This document shows, in pieces, positions 13,285-28,332 of a DNA stretch of 64,000 bases; within the stretch, counting starts at the first letter, position 1, and every line of letters begins with the position of its first letter. This DNA is from Enchytraeus crypticus. Lineage: Eukaryota > Annelida > Clitellata > Enchytraeida > Enchytraeidae. The stretch lies in NCBI GenBank assembly GCA_905160935.1, contig CAJHZI010000414.1, forward strand, positions 1 through 64,000. The letters run 5' to 3'. The notes under the pieces are model-generated. The model was not told the origin of the DNA and searched no databases. It saw only the letters and a program-made list of their open reading frames with translations. A program made the translations under genes and the position numbers.

Positions 13285-16200
13285 CTCTACTTCTCTAACA
13301 GGCTAGCTTCCATAGGTGTTTTAATTTAACTGAATTAATTTAAAATGATGCGAATGCTTGACGTTTAGTTTTGGAAGTGCTTCACTACATATATCATCAC
13401 TTATATCATCATTTCGGTATTATTCAATATTTTATACTGATTTGATTAATCAACGAATTACTGAAAAATGTTGAGTAATCAAATTAAATATTGACTAATT
13501 AATTAAGCAGTGATTAATAGCGCGTATGATTAAATAAAATGGGCCTGCCAATGTCTCGAATGTCTTGATGATTTAACTCAACAAATTGGTGTTTTTGTAA
13601 CCAGAGAAACCGAGCATAGATTTGAGTAAGATCAAGGACATCACAGTGAACGCTGGTCAGCCCATAAAGATCTCCATACCCATAAAGGGTTGGCCTCTTC
13701 CCACGACAACCTGGGAGCTGGGAGACGCTCCCCTGGATAAGGGAGGAAGGAACCAGATGGATACGAGGGAGGATTGCGTGGAGCTGATCGTCAAGGACTC
13801 TAAACGAGGGGACTCAGGGGAGTACACGGTGAGGCTAAGGAACCCTGCGGGCACTGCCGAGGCCACGGTCAAGGTCACCGTCCTGGGTGTGTTAGATCTT
13901 CATTATTAGAACTGCAGAATCATAAGATCACAAGACTTTAGTGTGACATAACATATGTCACTATTGGCACTATTCCATGATGTATTTTCACTATTTCACT
14001 AAGTACCGACTGTATGGCCAAGTGGATAGCACATGTGCCTGCAGATAGGAAGGAGACAGTTGTAGAATTCCAGCCGGATAAGCACTTCCAGTTTCAGTGC
14101 CAACTCAAACACTAGGTGGTTAATACTTAAACTTGACATTTTTCTTAATATTTTTCTTAATTGTAAATTTCTTATTAAGCAATGCCATTACTTATCCAAC
14201 GTTATTAAACGTTTTCTTCACTAATAAGATTTATGTGTATTTTAACTGTCTGACTTATAACTGTATCTACTTCGATACCCTGCAGACCGCCCGGGAGCCC
14301 CTGTAGGCCCCCTCGAGGCCGTCGACACCCGCCCCGACCAGATCACCCTCGAGTGGAAGCCTCCTAAGGACAACGGCGGGGCCAGGATAGAGAAGTACGT
14401 CCTGGAGAAGAAGCCGAAGGGATCAAACAAGTGGCAGAAGGTTCCAGGCCACATAGGCCCTGATGAGACGCAGGCCACGGCTAAGAACCTGGACGAGGGG
14501 CAGGAGTATGACTTCAGGGTGATGGCCGTCAATGAGCACGGGGAGAGCGAGCCACTCGTCACGTCAGGCCCCGTTAAAGCCAAGTACCCATTCGGTGAGA
14601 ACATGTCGTCGTTTTTTTATTTTTTTATTTCTGGTATTTCTTAATCTCTGTTAATTTTGTGAGTTTCGCATTAAATTCTATAGCTGGCCTTTTACATTTT
14701 CCCTGTTATATTTATTTTCTAAGTTCGCTAATTTTTTTTAACTTCTTGAAATCTGACTCTTTGGAAAGCAAGAAAAGTTTACATTTATAGTCCTTGTTAG
14801 GCCTACTTATATCATAATTTTATTCATATCATGCCAGATCTATTCATTTTCATTCATACTTAGTCCTATTTCGATTTTGCTTTGAGATAAATAAATACGA
14901 TTGATCGTAGACCTAGTATACAACAACTACGTGTCTGTGTTTTTATTGGCAATATAAATTTGTAATTTACTTTAAATTTGAAGACGGTTTCAGCTGCTGT
15001 TTGAGATATAGCATTAATTCAATTGATTGATATACGTGTATCAACTACATCAAATCTTGGGTTGAGCCGGTGGTTTATTGCCAAGTTATTCGACAGCGGA
15101 TCAATAGCTGCAGGGTTCAAATCCAATGCTCTCCCTGTCACTCACTTACTATCGAGCAGGAAACTGACGTTAAACTTGTCTTGAGTGTTTTATATCAGTA
15201 ACTTAATTACACTTGAATTTATTGATTAACAGATAAACCAGGTAAACCGGGAGAGCCCGAATGCACCGGCACCACGGAAGACTCGATCACTCTCTCGTGG
15301 GAGCCCCCCATGCGTGACGGGGGCAAGCCCATCAAGGGCTACGTTCTGGAGAAACGAGAGGCGGGATCCAAGCGGTGGACTAAGTAATATTAATATACTA
15401 TTAATATTACTAATATTATATTAATATACTATTAATATTACTAATATTATATTAATATACTATTAATATTACTAATATTATATTAATATACTATTAATAT
15501 TACTAATATTATATTAATATACTATTAATATTACTAATATTATATTAATATACTATTAATATTACTAATATTATATTAATATACTATTAATATTACTAAT
15601 ATTATATTAATATACTATTAATATTACTACTCTTTTATAGTAAATTTAATATATTGCTAATTGATAAGCTAAATATATCTCACTTTCTCTCTCTCTCTCT
15701 CTCTCGTTCTCTCGTTCTCTCTTTCTGTCTCTTAATATACTGCCTGCTGGCAGGTGGGTTGATTGGTTGATTGCCTGACTGATTGATTTATTGATTGACT
15801 GACTGACCGATTGCTTGATTGATTGCCTGACTAACTAACCGATTGATTGATTGATTTATTGATTGATTGTCTGACTGACTAACTAACCGGTTGATTGATT
15901 GATTAATTGATTTATTGCAGAGTTACGCCGCATGAGATACCTGACACAGAGTTCACGGTGAAGAACCTGATCGAGGGCAAACCCTATGAGTTCAGAGTGG
16001 CCGCGGTCAACGAGGCTGGACCGGGAGACTTCGCCGAGACCTCCCAGGCCATCAAGCCTGCGCCCCCTGCCTGTGAGCGATTCGTTTAATTTAACTTAAC
16101 TTTTCTCTCTCTCTATCTTAGTGCACTTTCTAATGGCAGGTCCATGGAAAATAACGCCTCCACTCTTCTTTGTCTTCTGCTTCACTTTTCACGTCCACAT

Positions 16201-16862
16201 ATGAGTGGGTCTTTAAATCATGAAACATATCTAATCTCCGCTTGCCTCTGCCTTTTTTAATTCCATTCTACCTTCTATGACCCCTTTTAGTAGACCTTCC
16301 CCCCTTTGAATGTGTCCTATCCAACTCTTCTTCCTATTTCTTAATACATTTGTCTTATATAATTTTACGTTATTTCTCGTAATTTGTTGAATATGTTTGA
16401 AACTCGTTGAATCTTGTTGAATTGCGTGTTATCTCCTATATCTGATTGATTGAGTTAGATGGAGATGAAATTTGCAGTTTATCAACCTCTAACTTCCTGT
16501 AAATCTGACCGTAAAGAACATAATCGTAACTCTTAATTGAATTATCTTTTTATAATTTTTTGTTAGCGTTCCATACACATAACTTTTCACAATTGTTCAC
16601 AATTTTTTAAATTTTCACAGAGGCAGCTATATATTTATAGCAGACGCGTGTGGTGATAATTGGTTTGTTGATGCTAATAAAAAGCGTAAAATATTTCAGG
16701 CGCACCTAAAGCCCTGCTGGACGCGTTGTCCAGTGAGATCACTGCCACTGTGGGAGAACCGTACCGCATCAGGATTCCGTTCAAAGGAAGCCCCGCACCT
16801 GAGTGCAAGTGGTTCAATGTAAGTGGGCTTCCGTTTACTATCTAAAGTCTATCTTATGCTAT

Positions 16863-16925
<63 letters not shown>

Positions 16926-17124
16926 AAGATTTAACGTCCGTTTCCTCATACAAGGATGATGTCAGGGACGTCCCACCATCACATGTCATTACAAATCGAT
17001 TCACCCCAAACGATCTGAAAAACAGCACGTGCTGAAGAGAAATAAAAGATCCTAAAGAGTGCCGGTCCGGTGATAAAAAGACAGTCAGGCAAGATGAAAT
17101 AAAATCTATGGTGGGAAGAGATAT

Positions 17125-17174
<50 letters not shown>

Positions 17175-20100
17175 ATTTCACGTCAGTTTTTGCGGAGAAT
17201 AAATCCATTGGCACTTTCTAAGTGGAAAGGTTTACGAAAAGTGGTCGTTGAAGGTATACTGGTAGAATATCGAGGCAGAGGCACACCGAGATTAAGAATT
17301 TTAGATGATTTAATTACCCACTGAATATGTGGACATGAAAAGGAAAACGGAAGACAGAGAAGAGTGGAGGCGTCATATGCCATGGATCTACCAGAAGTCA
17401 GTGCACTGAGAGAGTGAGAGAGAGAGAGAGAGAGAGAAATTAAAAGGAAATCTATATTACATAATGCTTTAAAGGTAATGTGTTACTTATTTTCACTGAA
17501 TGTGTCAAATACATGTAGATGACGCTAATGTCATTTTTTAAAGTGCTATAGTTCACCGTTAAAGTGCTTAAAAGCCTGTTTTATAAAAAGTAAACACCCA
17601 ATATAGTGAAATGATCTACTACGTTGATACACAGCACTTTTTATTACCACATGTTTAAACCATTCGACCATTTTCCGTGTGACCAGTACAGTGAATGTCC
17701 GAGATTTGACTCTCAGATCAGCACGGCTGGGATTCGAACCCACGAGGTTCAATCACCTCAGGATCTGTCATTAAAATTTCATGACGTTACCAATACGCTA
17801 TTAAGACATTCAAGTTCACATGATTTCAGGGAGCCAAGGAGATCGGAGAGGACGGCAGGATAACCTTTGAGCAGGGCCCAGACGAGGTCGTGCTGGTGTG
17901 CCGCTCTGCCCTTAAGTCTGACGAGGGTCCGTACAGTATCACACTGAGGAACCCTAAAGGTTCTGACACTGCCAGGGTTAACGTCGTCGTGCTGGATAAA
18001 CCCAGCTCACCAGAGGGTCCCCTCGAGGTCACTAAGGTCACAGCTGATGGCTGCAAGCTCGCCTGGAACCCTCCAAAGGTTAGCTGAGTATGAATATGTT
18101 ATACTGCTAAAACCCCACGATATTGTCTTCATTTCATTTTTAATAAGTTGTTTGCTGCAGACATACTTGTAGATTATAAATGCTGACTTGAGAACTTTGG
18201 TTGTTTGGTAAGTTGCCTCATGTGGATGAACGAACCATGGCGATGGTCGGTTCTCAGCTACAGCAGTTCACTGACTCACCTGACGTCTTGAAATGAAGCC
18301 CTTCGTGATTTTGACTTTGACATTAAACCCACAGCATCAGATTTATTCGTGGCCACATTGTTTTTGGTCTTCATTAAAATTTGGTGAGGTAGAGCATAAT
18401 AAACCACAGAATAAATCGATACAATTGCATTAAACACCAGAATATTGCCATCCTATATGTCTATATACGGTATAATTGAAGGTGGTGTTTAGTTAGTAAC
18501 AGGCTGTCTGAATATCTAGAATTATTTCAGTAAACTCTAGTAAGCTTGAAATTAATCATCGTGAGTTTAGCTAGAATAACATAACAACAATTAGAGTGCC
18601 ACAGTCATCAATGACAACATCGAGCGCTATTGCGACAAAATCAAGCCGGCGAGCAAAACGAAGGTCCAAAAACGGTACAAATTCCAAAATCCAGGAAATC
18701 AGTCCAAAGTAAAGGGTATTAAGGAAGAGGAGGTTTAGGCGCTGGTCGCAACTCATGGGCACTAGAATATGCAAGTCATCGTGAGGGAAAGCCTTGTGCT
18801 TCTGAACCTTGACGTTAAGCACATTACAATCTAAGCCTTTATATACGGGACACAATAATGTGTGTTGGTAGGATAACGGAGGGAAGCCGGTGAGTCACTA
18901 TGTGGTGGAGAAGAAGGACAAGTCCACAGGCAAGTGGACCCCGGTCAGTAAGTTCTGTAAGGACCCGGAGTGTGACGTCACGGGACTGGACGAGGGTCAG
19001 GAGTATGAGTTCAGGGTGGCCGCCGTGAACGATGTGGGGGAGAGCGAACCCCTCGTCACAACAAAACCCATCGTTGCTGAGCACCCGTTCAGTGAGTATA
19101 GGCGTTGCTAGGCAACCGTTTAGTAAACATATGTATTGTTTAGCGCCCGTTCAGTAAGTATAAGCGTTGCTAAGCAACCGTTCAGTAAATATAAGCGTTC
19201 CATAGCACCAGTTCATAAATTTTGAATTCTAATATCAATAGCGCTAAATCATTGAACGTGACTTATTTCTATTATTATAGGATTCACAGATTCGAAATAA
19301 TAATAACCGTAAATAGAGGTATAGACATATTCTAAGGGGGGAAGGTCTGTTAGAAGAGGTCATAGAAGGTAGAATGGAAGGAAAAAGAGGCAGGGGCTGG
19401 CCGAGATTAGGTATGTTAGATGATTTAAAGACCCACTGATACGTGGAAATGAAGAGGAAGGCGGAAGACAGAGAAGTGTGGAGGCGTTATGCACCATGGA
19501 CCTGCCAGTAGGCAGTGCACTAAGAGAGAGAGATGTATAGATATGATGTATATGGCTATATATGCTGTATCTCTCTTAGTGCACTGCCTACTGGCAGGTC
19601 CATGGTACATAACGCCTCCACACTTCTCTGTCTTCCGCCTTCCTCTTCATCTCCACATATGAGTGGTCTTTAAATCATCTAGCATACCTAATCTCGGCCT
19701 GCCTCTGCCTCTTTTTCCTTCCATTCTACCTTCTATGACCTCTTTTAATGGACCTTCCCCCCTTAGAATGTGCCCTATCCATCTCTTCTTCCTATTTCTT
19801 AATGCATTTATCAACTGTCTATCTGTGCCAAGTCTCTCCAGGACTTACTCATTTGTAACCTTTTGAGTCCAGCTAATCCTCTCCATTCTTCTCCAAATCC
19901 ACATTTCCAATGCCTCCAGTTTCCTAATATCTTCCTTCCTTAAGGTCCATGTTTTCCATCCATACAATAGCGTGGTCCAAACTAAAGTTTTCACTATCTT
20001 TATCTTTGTGTCTTTCTTTAGACTTTTTGTTAATAGTTCTCTTCTACAACCAAAGGCCGCTTTTGCTTGTGCAATCCTACTGCATATTTCTGTCTCACAT

Positions 20101-23100
20101 TTCCCATCATCGGTTATAGCATGACCCAAGTATTTGAAACTCCTCTCCTGTTCCAATTTCGTAGCATTTATTGTGACATTTATTATTAACTTCACCTTTA
20201 TTATTGGACACTCTCATAACCTTGGTCTTTTTTATATTAATCTTCATGCCATATCTTAAGGCCGTATCATTCAGCCTATCCATTATCTTCTGCAATCCAA
20301 TCTCGCTGCCCGCTACCATTCCTTGGTCATCTGCAAATCGTACATCTTGTAAAAAATTCCCTCCTACTTTTATTCCTTCTTCCAAGTCTTCCATGGCTTC
20401 CTCCATCATTGCTTCAGCGTAAATGTTAAACAGCAGCGGCAAAATGCTACAACCTTGTCTTACTCCACGTCCTATTTCACCTTCTTCTGAGTATTCTTGT
20501 TGGATTTTGATTACTGCTCTTTGATTCATGTATAAGTTCAAAATTAGTCTTCTATCTCTCCAGTCAATTCCTATTCTTTTTTAAGATATTCATCATCGTT
20601 ATCCAATCAATTCTGTCAAAGGCCTTCTCGAAGTCTACAAAGCATACAAAACGTCATTACCATATTCTAAGCTTCTTTCGCAAAGAACCCGCATTACTCC
20701 TATTGCTTCTCGTGTGCCGCATCCTTTCCTAAATTTTCAGCTATATCCAGCCATATATGCTGTATAAGGCTGGATATAGCTGAAACTAGCTTGATATGAC
20801 TGAATATACCTGTATATGTATGAATATATCTGGTTATAATGGAAATATAACTGAATTTAGCTGGATAAACTACGTAGATGTATATAACGGAATATAACTG
20901 TATATATCTTGATAAAATTTGATATGACTGAATATAACTGTATATATCTGGATAAGCTGGATATAGCTGAATATAACTGGATTTAGCTGTATATAACTAG
21001 ATATAATGGAATATAAATGTATATATCTTGATAAAATTGGCTATGACAAAATATAACTGTATATATCTGGATATAGCTGGATATAACTATATACAACTTA
21101 ATATTCATGAATTTAATTGGATATGACTAGATATACGGTTTAATTTCATACGGTTTAATCCTACAGTGGTCAGCTAGATAGGACACGGTTGTGTCCTCTC
21201 TGATAGGCGTAGGTCTCTTACTCTAACTCTTATTTGAATGTTTATGTTTACGTGAACTCTGATATGTAGGCTGCTCACTTTTATTTATTTTTATTTTTCA
21301 TTTATGTTTATGCTTTCGTTCGCTCTGTGTATCCAAATGGTGTTGTCGTTGAGAATTAATAATAAAGAAATAATAATAATAATAAATAATAATAAAGAAA
21401 TACTAATAAACATATAACTAGTTGAGCTGATATTTTGTTACAGAAACTCCTGGGAAATCCGGAACTCCTGAAGTAAAAGACGTTGACGAGGACTCCGTTA
21501 CCATCGCCTGGGAAAAACCCCGCGACGATGGGGGAGACAAGATCAAGGGTTACGTGGTGGAAGTGAAGGAAGCTGGAAGTGGAAAATGGAAGCCACTGAA
21601 TGCTAAAACTCCATGCAAAGATACCTCTTTTACTGGTATAGAATGTCAATAAATACATCAATATCGATTTATTTGTTAAATTAATATGTGGAACGAGGAA
21701 GTTAGCACAACGATCTTGGAATTATGCAAATGAACAGCGAATCAAGACGTTCATTTAATGTTGCAGTTTAATCTTTCACTGTTTTAGAAGGATTAATTAT
21801 GACAATACACTTGGTCTGGTCGGGGTAATCTTCCCTTGTATCATTTTAACTGCCTCTTGTACTTTTTAACTGCCTCTTGTACTTTGTAACTGCCTCTTGT
21901 ACTTTTTAACTACCTCTTGTACTTTTTAAAACTATTATTATCGGTTTTTACACCTCGTGTAACGGCCATTGCAATGGAACACGTGGAATTGATGTAAATT
22001 AGCTTTAAGACTTCTTGTGTAATCGACTCCATTGTTCATGTGTATCTCTCGTGCTAAAAGCAATATTGGAAATTTGCAAGAGAAAATTGTGCAAAATGAA
22101 GCCCACAAAAATTGGATCTAAAAGATTTTCTAGAATTAGTTTGCTGTAGAGCTCTAATTTGGGCCTTTCATTATTAATTATATACTCCCGAATATAAAAG
22201 ATGGCATATTAGAAACTTTTATTTGTAATACAATTTATTACAAAAATGGTACTGATATTTGAGGTGTTTTGTATTTGTTGTAACAAAGCCACCGGACTCG
22301 ACAAGGGCAAGGAATACGAGTTTCGTGTGCTGGCTAAGAACACAGCCGGTCTGGGAGAACCGAGTGCCCCATCTAAAGCCGTCGTTACCAAACCTAAAGC
22401 CAGTAAGTTGCCATCGATTGTCGGCATTGTTTCACTATTTTCTAATAGTTGATTGAGTAATAGTAGTAAGGGTTTACATCAATTGATATATCACTGTGAT
22501 ATATATCACTTGATATATCACTTGGGTAAACTGGATTGCTTTTTCTTAGGGAATGAAGCCCCTGCCCAGTAAATGTTAGTTGAAGCTGAGGAAGGCATAG
22601 GGGGCCACCTCGTCATAAGCAGAATCCCCCAAGAATAATGGACTAGAACAATGTTATTTCATGTTAGATAATCTAAAGATCCACTCGTAGGTGAGCATGA
22701 AGAGAAAAACGGAAGACAGAGATGAGTGGAGGCGTTGTATACCATGGACCTGCCAGTAGACAGTGCACTAAGAGAGTGAGAGAGATACATCACTGTGATT
22801 TGTATCACTTGATATATCACTGTAATTTATATCACTTTAAATATTGTTATAATTTATATGACTTAATATATCACGGTGCTTGATATCACTTGAAGTGTCG
22901 ATATTTTAAATCGTTACAAGATTATATCTAGTTGCTCTTCTGTGTCCAGTTGTCATTAATATAAATATTTAGTCGATAAATTGACCTTGTAGAGCCTTGA
23001 TATATTTATATTGACCTTGTATAGCCTTGACATATTTATGTTGACCTTGTATAGCTTTGACATATTTATGTTAACCTTGTAAAGCATTGACATATTTATG

Positions 23101-26100
23101 CTGACCTTGTAAAGCCTTGACATATTTATGTTGATTTTGTAGAGCCTTGACATATTTGTGTTGATCTTGTAGAGCCTTGACATATTTATATTGACCTTGT
23201 ATAGCCTTGACATATTTATGTTGACCTTGTAAAACCTTGACATAGTTATGTTGATCTTGTAAAACCTTGACATATTTATGCTGTTGTAAAGCCTTGACAT
23301 ATTAATGTTGACCTATAAAGCCTTCACTTATTCCTGTTGACCTAGTAAAGCCTTGACATATTTATATTGACCTTGTATAACGTTGACCTATTTCAGCTAA
23401 GGCCTCAGCCCCCGGAGCTCTGGCTGTGGATAACGTGGGTCCCAACTCCATGGACCTCACCTGGACCAAACCCTGGAGTGACGGCGGAAGTCCTATTAAA
23501 GGTTAGCATCGACGAGTGGTTGCAAATTAATTAACGGATTAATTTACTGATTAATTACTACTCAATTGATTTATTGATTGATTTATCGACCAGTGATCGC
23601 TAACTAATTAACTGATTAATTAACTAATTAATTAACTGATTAATTACTGCTCAATTAGTCATCAGCATTACGCGACTTTTAAGTGTTGGTGTTTACTATA
23701 TTACATCAATCCAAAATGTAAATTAATTTACGTTTTGGATTGATGTTAATATTCACAATGTAACAGTTATCAAATCGAGTTTTCGATTGATTGATTGACC
23801 GATTGAAAACCCGTGTGATTGATTGCCGAACCAAAATAACTAATCAATTAAATTAGTAGTTAATTAATTGATTGATTAATATTTTATCAGGATATCAGTA
23901 ACAGACGAAAATCCATTGTGATTGTTTAATTGACTGATTGATTGATCGATTGATTGATATATTTTAAGTGACACGAGATATCGGTTGTATAAGAACACCA
24001 GTAATTAATTGATTGATTTATTGATTGACTTGATTGATTGATACTCACCAGGCTATCAGCTGGAGAAGAAGAGTCCTGGAGGTCAGTGGGAGAAGGCAAG
24101 TGACTCGCCGATATTCGGAGAGACGGCGACGGTAGGGGACCTGGAGGAGGGCAAGGAGTATGAGTACCGGGTGGCCGCCATCACTGACGCTGGGCTCGGT
24201 GAATTCAGCAACGCCACGTCCCCTGTCAGGGCTGAGAAGAAAAAACGTGAGTGTTTTATCAACGCTTTATTACTATTTCTATTATAAAAGATTTTTTATT
24301 GTTATACAAATGTTTATTTTCAACTGTTTATTACAATTTTTATTATTAGTTTTGTAAATGTTTTTACTGTTTATTATACAGCTGTTTATTAATCTTTTTA
24401 CGTAGCCTTGTAAACTATTTAACGACATCAATTAATTTTTTGTATTAAGTGAAGCTACTAACAAAGGATTCAATATTCCTGTATACTCATGCAAGTTGTA
24501 AGCAAAAGTATAAATGGGGAGGGGATATTGCCTAACGGTTATGCTGTTCGCCTACAAGTAGCCTGATTTCAAAGCCCAGGTCAGTCAAGTAATGATGGAT
24601 ATCCCCTTGGGCCCATGGAAGGTTAATCTTGTATCGGGGCTTGCTGCCCATTGGCGCTATCAATAGCAAAGATATGATTAACCATGGAAAGGATTAATAA
24701 TAGCCTACAAGGAACCTGTAAAGCGGTCTCGAAGACCGGACGTCGGCCATGACACCGCTAGAGAAATTGTCGGAGGTTATTATTAGTATTATTATTAAAT
24801 ATAAAAATTCATTTTATATATAATTTATTCCACTATCGTGTTACTATCGCGGATGATAATGCGGAGGACCGGTTGTTTGGATATTTTTCCGCAGACGCTC
24901 CGGGAGCTCCGGAGAACCTGCAGGCCAGTGACGTCCATGAGGATCGCTGCAAGCTATCCTGGATTCCTCCCACTGACAACGGTGGAGCAGACATCACCGG
25001 TGAGATCTCCTTCTTTATTGAAGTGAATTTGCTAATTTTTACAGATCTATGTCATTCACTGAATTTTATCAAGTCTTTTTAGACTTACAACACTTCAAGA
25101 CATTAGGTTTCTAATTTATTTAATTATTATTAATAATTAGTTGCTTATTAATTTTATTTAAATTAATTTCTCTATAGTTTGGTTGCAAATATTTCACGCT
25201 GTCATGGTTGACGGTTGGATTTTTATTGCGTTGTTGACGGTTTTAGTTTAAAAACTAGTACTTAATTATTTGCGCTAATTGAATGATAAGCCGGGACATA
25301 TCAAGTGTTATAGCAAGCAATCAATAGCAAGCATATAGTAAATGTTTAAAGAGGTCATAGAAAGTAGAATGGAAGGAAAAAGAGGCAGGGGCAGGCCGAG
25401 ATTAGGTATGTTAGATGATTTAAAGACCCACTCATATGTGGAAATGAAGAGGAAGGCAGAAGGTAGAGAAGAATAGAGGCGTTATATACATTGGACCTGC
25501 CAGTAGGCAGTGCACTACGAGAGAGAGTAAATGTTTGTACCGGTTCTAACACACATAAAATGTACGAATGACGAGCAAGCTCGCCTGATTAGCCGGCCAC
25601 CACCAGTTCAAATCTCTGCCTGATCTGATATGGCATCTCTCTTGTGATACGGAAACAGAGTTAAATGTTCATAGCTAATTGTTGTGAGTTATTTTATCAT
25701 TTTTGTGTTTTATATATATAGTTTTTATTTTTATAAAATTATTATTAAATGTGTATTAAAGTTCCCCACTGTACTTCACAACTGTAGGCTATATCGTGGA
25801 GAAGTGCGAGGAGGGAAGTCCATTCTGGGAGAAAGTTCCCGGATCTCCATCTGACAGTTCCCACGTGGTCAAAGGTCTGGAGCCCGGCAAGAAGTACAAG
25901 TTTAGGGTCAAGGCAGAGAATCGACTGGGTACTGGTGAACCCTGCGAGACCAATCAGTATATTCTAGCCAAGAATCCCTATGGTAAGACACCGATACGTC
26001 GCGTCATTGTAACGTAGCGATTAATCTGTCCATCAATCAATCAATCTGATTGATCTGTAGCTCGATGTGTTATTTCATTCGAAGCTAAAATATCTTCAAA

Positions 26101-26954
26101 TGTGATGGAATATTACAAACTGGTGTGGCTCGTATTTAAACGAGGTTTCTATTGGTCGCTTCATTGTATAATTCATATTGCTATCTAATTATAATCAAGA
26201 TGTTAACACATTCTAATTATAACACTGTACAAAGAAGCGGGAATGGTAAGAGTCGCCTAACATCAAGGTCAGAAGCTAACAGATCTTTTGAACGACTTGC
26301 TCTGGCTATTATCGCAAATATGTTCTCTTATGCAACCTCTTAAATAAAACAATAATTCCTATCCCGACCCTATCTAAACAGGGATTCGAGGTTTGTAGAT
26401 GATGATGATGACGAAGAGAACAACTGTAAAAGAAGGCAGTTAGGTTTGTTGTAGTGTGTTTAACGTCAAGATTCAGAAGCGCAAGGCTTCTCTTCAAGAC
26501 GACTCGACACATTCGAGTTACCGTCACAAAGATTAAGGTAGCAACAATTTACTGGTACGTAATTAACCATGCAGTAACATGCTGTTCTTAAGGAAATCTA
26601 AAAGAATCGTAGAGGTTAACATTTATTGCTCCTAATTTCACGATATAATGGTGTTTTCTGTGTTGATGTTACGTTGGTGTTTTCTGTGTTGATGTTGCAG
26701 TGATGTGGTATGTGTAGATGTTACAGTGATGTGTTATGCGTAGATGTTACAATGATGTGTTATGTGTAAATGTTACATTGGTGTTCTTTGTATACATGTA
26801 GATGCTCCTGGTGAGCCTAAGGACGCTGAGATAGCCAAATACGATAAAAACTCTGTGACGTTGAAGTGGAAAGAACCAATCGACGATGGAGGAAATCCAA
26901 TTAAAGGTTTTTAAAGTTTAAATCTCCCCGTATCTCTCTCTCCCCCCTTTCCTC

Positions 26955-27010
<56 letters not shown>

Positions 27011-28299
27011 CACTGCGTACTGGCAGGTCAATGGTATATAAAGCCTTCACTCTTCTTTACCTTCCGCTTTCTTATTATCTCCTCATATGAGTGGATCTTA
27101 GATCATCTAACATTCATAATTTCGGTCTGCCTCTGTACCTATGCGATTCTAATGACATCTGTCAATGTGATGATCTAATGACACACATTGATCTCTTTCA
27201 GGATACATAATAGAGAAGATGCAGAAAACCGGACGTGGAGACGGAAACTGGACTCCAGTTAACTCAACTCCTGTTTCCGGAACAAGCTTCAAAGTGCCCA
27301 ACCTGATAGAGGGAAGTGAGATGGAATTTCGCGTTATAGCCGTCAATGATGCGGGACCTGGAAAACCCAGCAAGACCACTGGACCCCACAAAGTGCGGGA
27401 CCCTGTGTGTAAGTGTGGACTGATTTTCTGAATTTTGGAATTTGCACCGTTTTTGGACCTTCCTTTTGCTAGCCGCCTTGATTTTGCCTCTATAATGCTC
27501 GATGTTGTCATAGATGACTGTGGCACTCTAATTATTGTTATTAAGTTATAATGTTACTAAGTTATTATTAAGTTGATGATGTTGTCAATTTTCGAATTTA
27601 AATTTTCCATAATCTGAATAGACTCTTCAGATGGATAGTTTGTATTTTAAAACTTTGTAGTTTCATCCCTTGAAAAGTGTTTCAGTAACTAACTTACAAT
27701 AATTACAAATTTAAATTGCGTTCTTCCTTCAGGTAGTAACGTTGAAAGTGTTAGCTAATTTCTTCCTATTTTCTACTTATAATTAGTACATTCAGATTAT
27801 ATACTTATAGCGAGGTTTATATATTTGTTTATGCCGTAACTTATATTCTTCTCATGAACTACCAATAGATTTAATTACTTTAGACATTTTATATAATAGA
27901 TTATAATAGAGTATTTATCTGACTGAAACCAATGGAACTTTCTGGTATTATGTAACACAGCCACGGCCGGGGCGCCCAGTCAGCCCCGGGTGGACAACGT
28001 GACGCCCAACTCGGCCACGCTGTCCTGGGACAAGCCCACCGATGACGGGGGGTCGAAGATCCAGGGCTACATCGTTGAGATGAAGCCCAAGGGCGGAGAC
28101 TGGACCGAGGCCACGCCCTTCCCGGTCAAGGACACAGAGTTCACAGTGCCAAGGTTAAAGGAGGGGGAGGAGTATCAGTTCAGGGTCAAGGCCGTTAATG
28201 AGGCAGGCCCGGGCACGCCCAGTGTGGCCACAGGACCCGTGATAGCTGAGAAACCAACAGGTTAGTTGTCATCTCCCTCTTCCTTCTTCCCTTCCTCTA

Positions 28300-28332
<33 letters not shown>

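Noticed and set aside
13657-13878. Antisense genes opposite Fn3 and Ig exons
   Set aside because: Open only because of GC-rich codon use on the sense strand; they appear opposite each homologous exon alike.
22956-23300. Minus-strand open frame of 114 residues with repeated MSRLYK units
   Set aside because: It is the reverse reading of a 30-base intronic tandem array; no codon bias, domain or splice logic.
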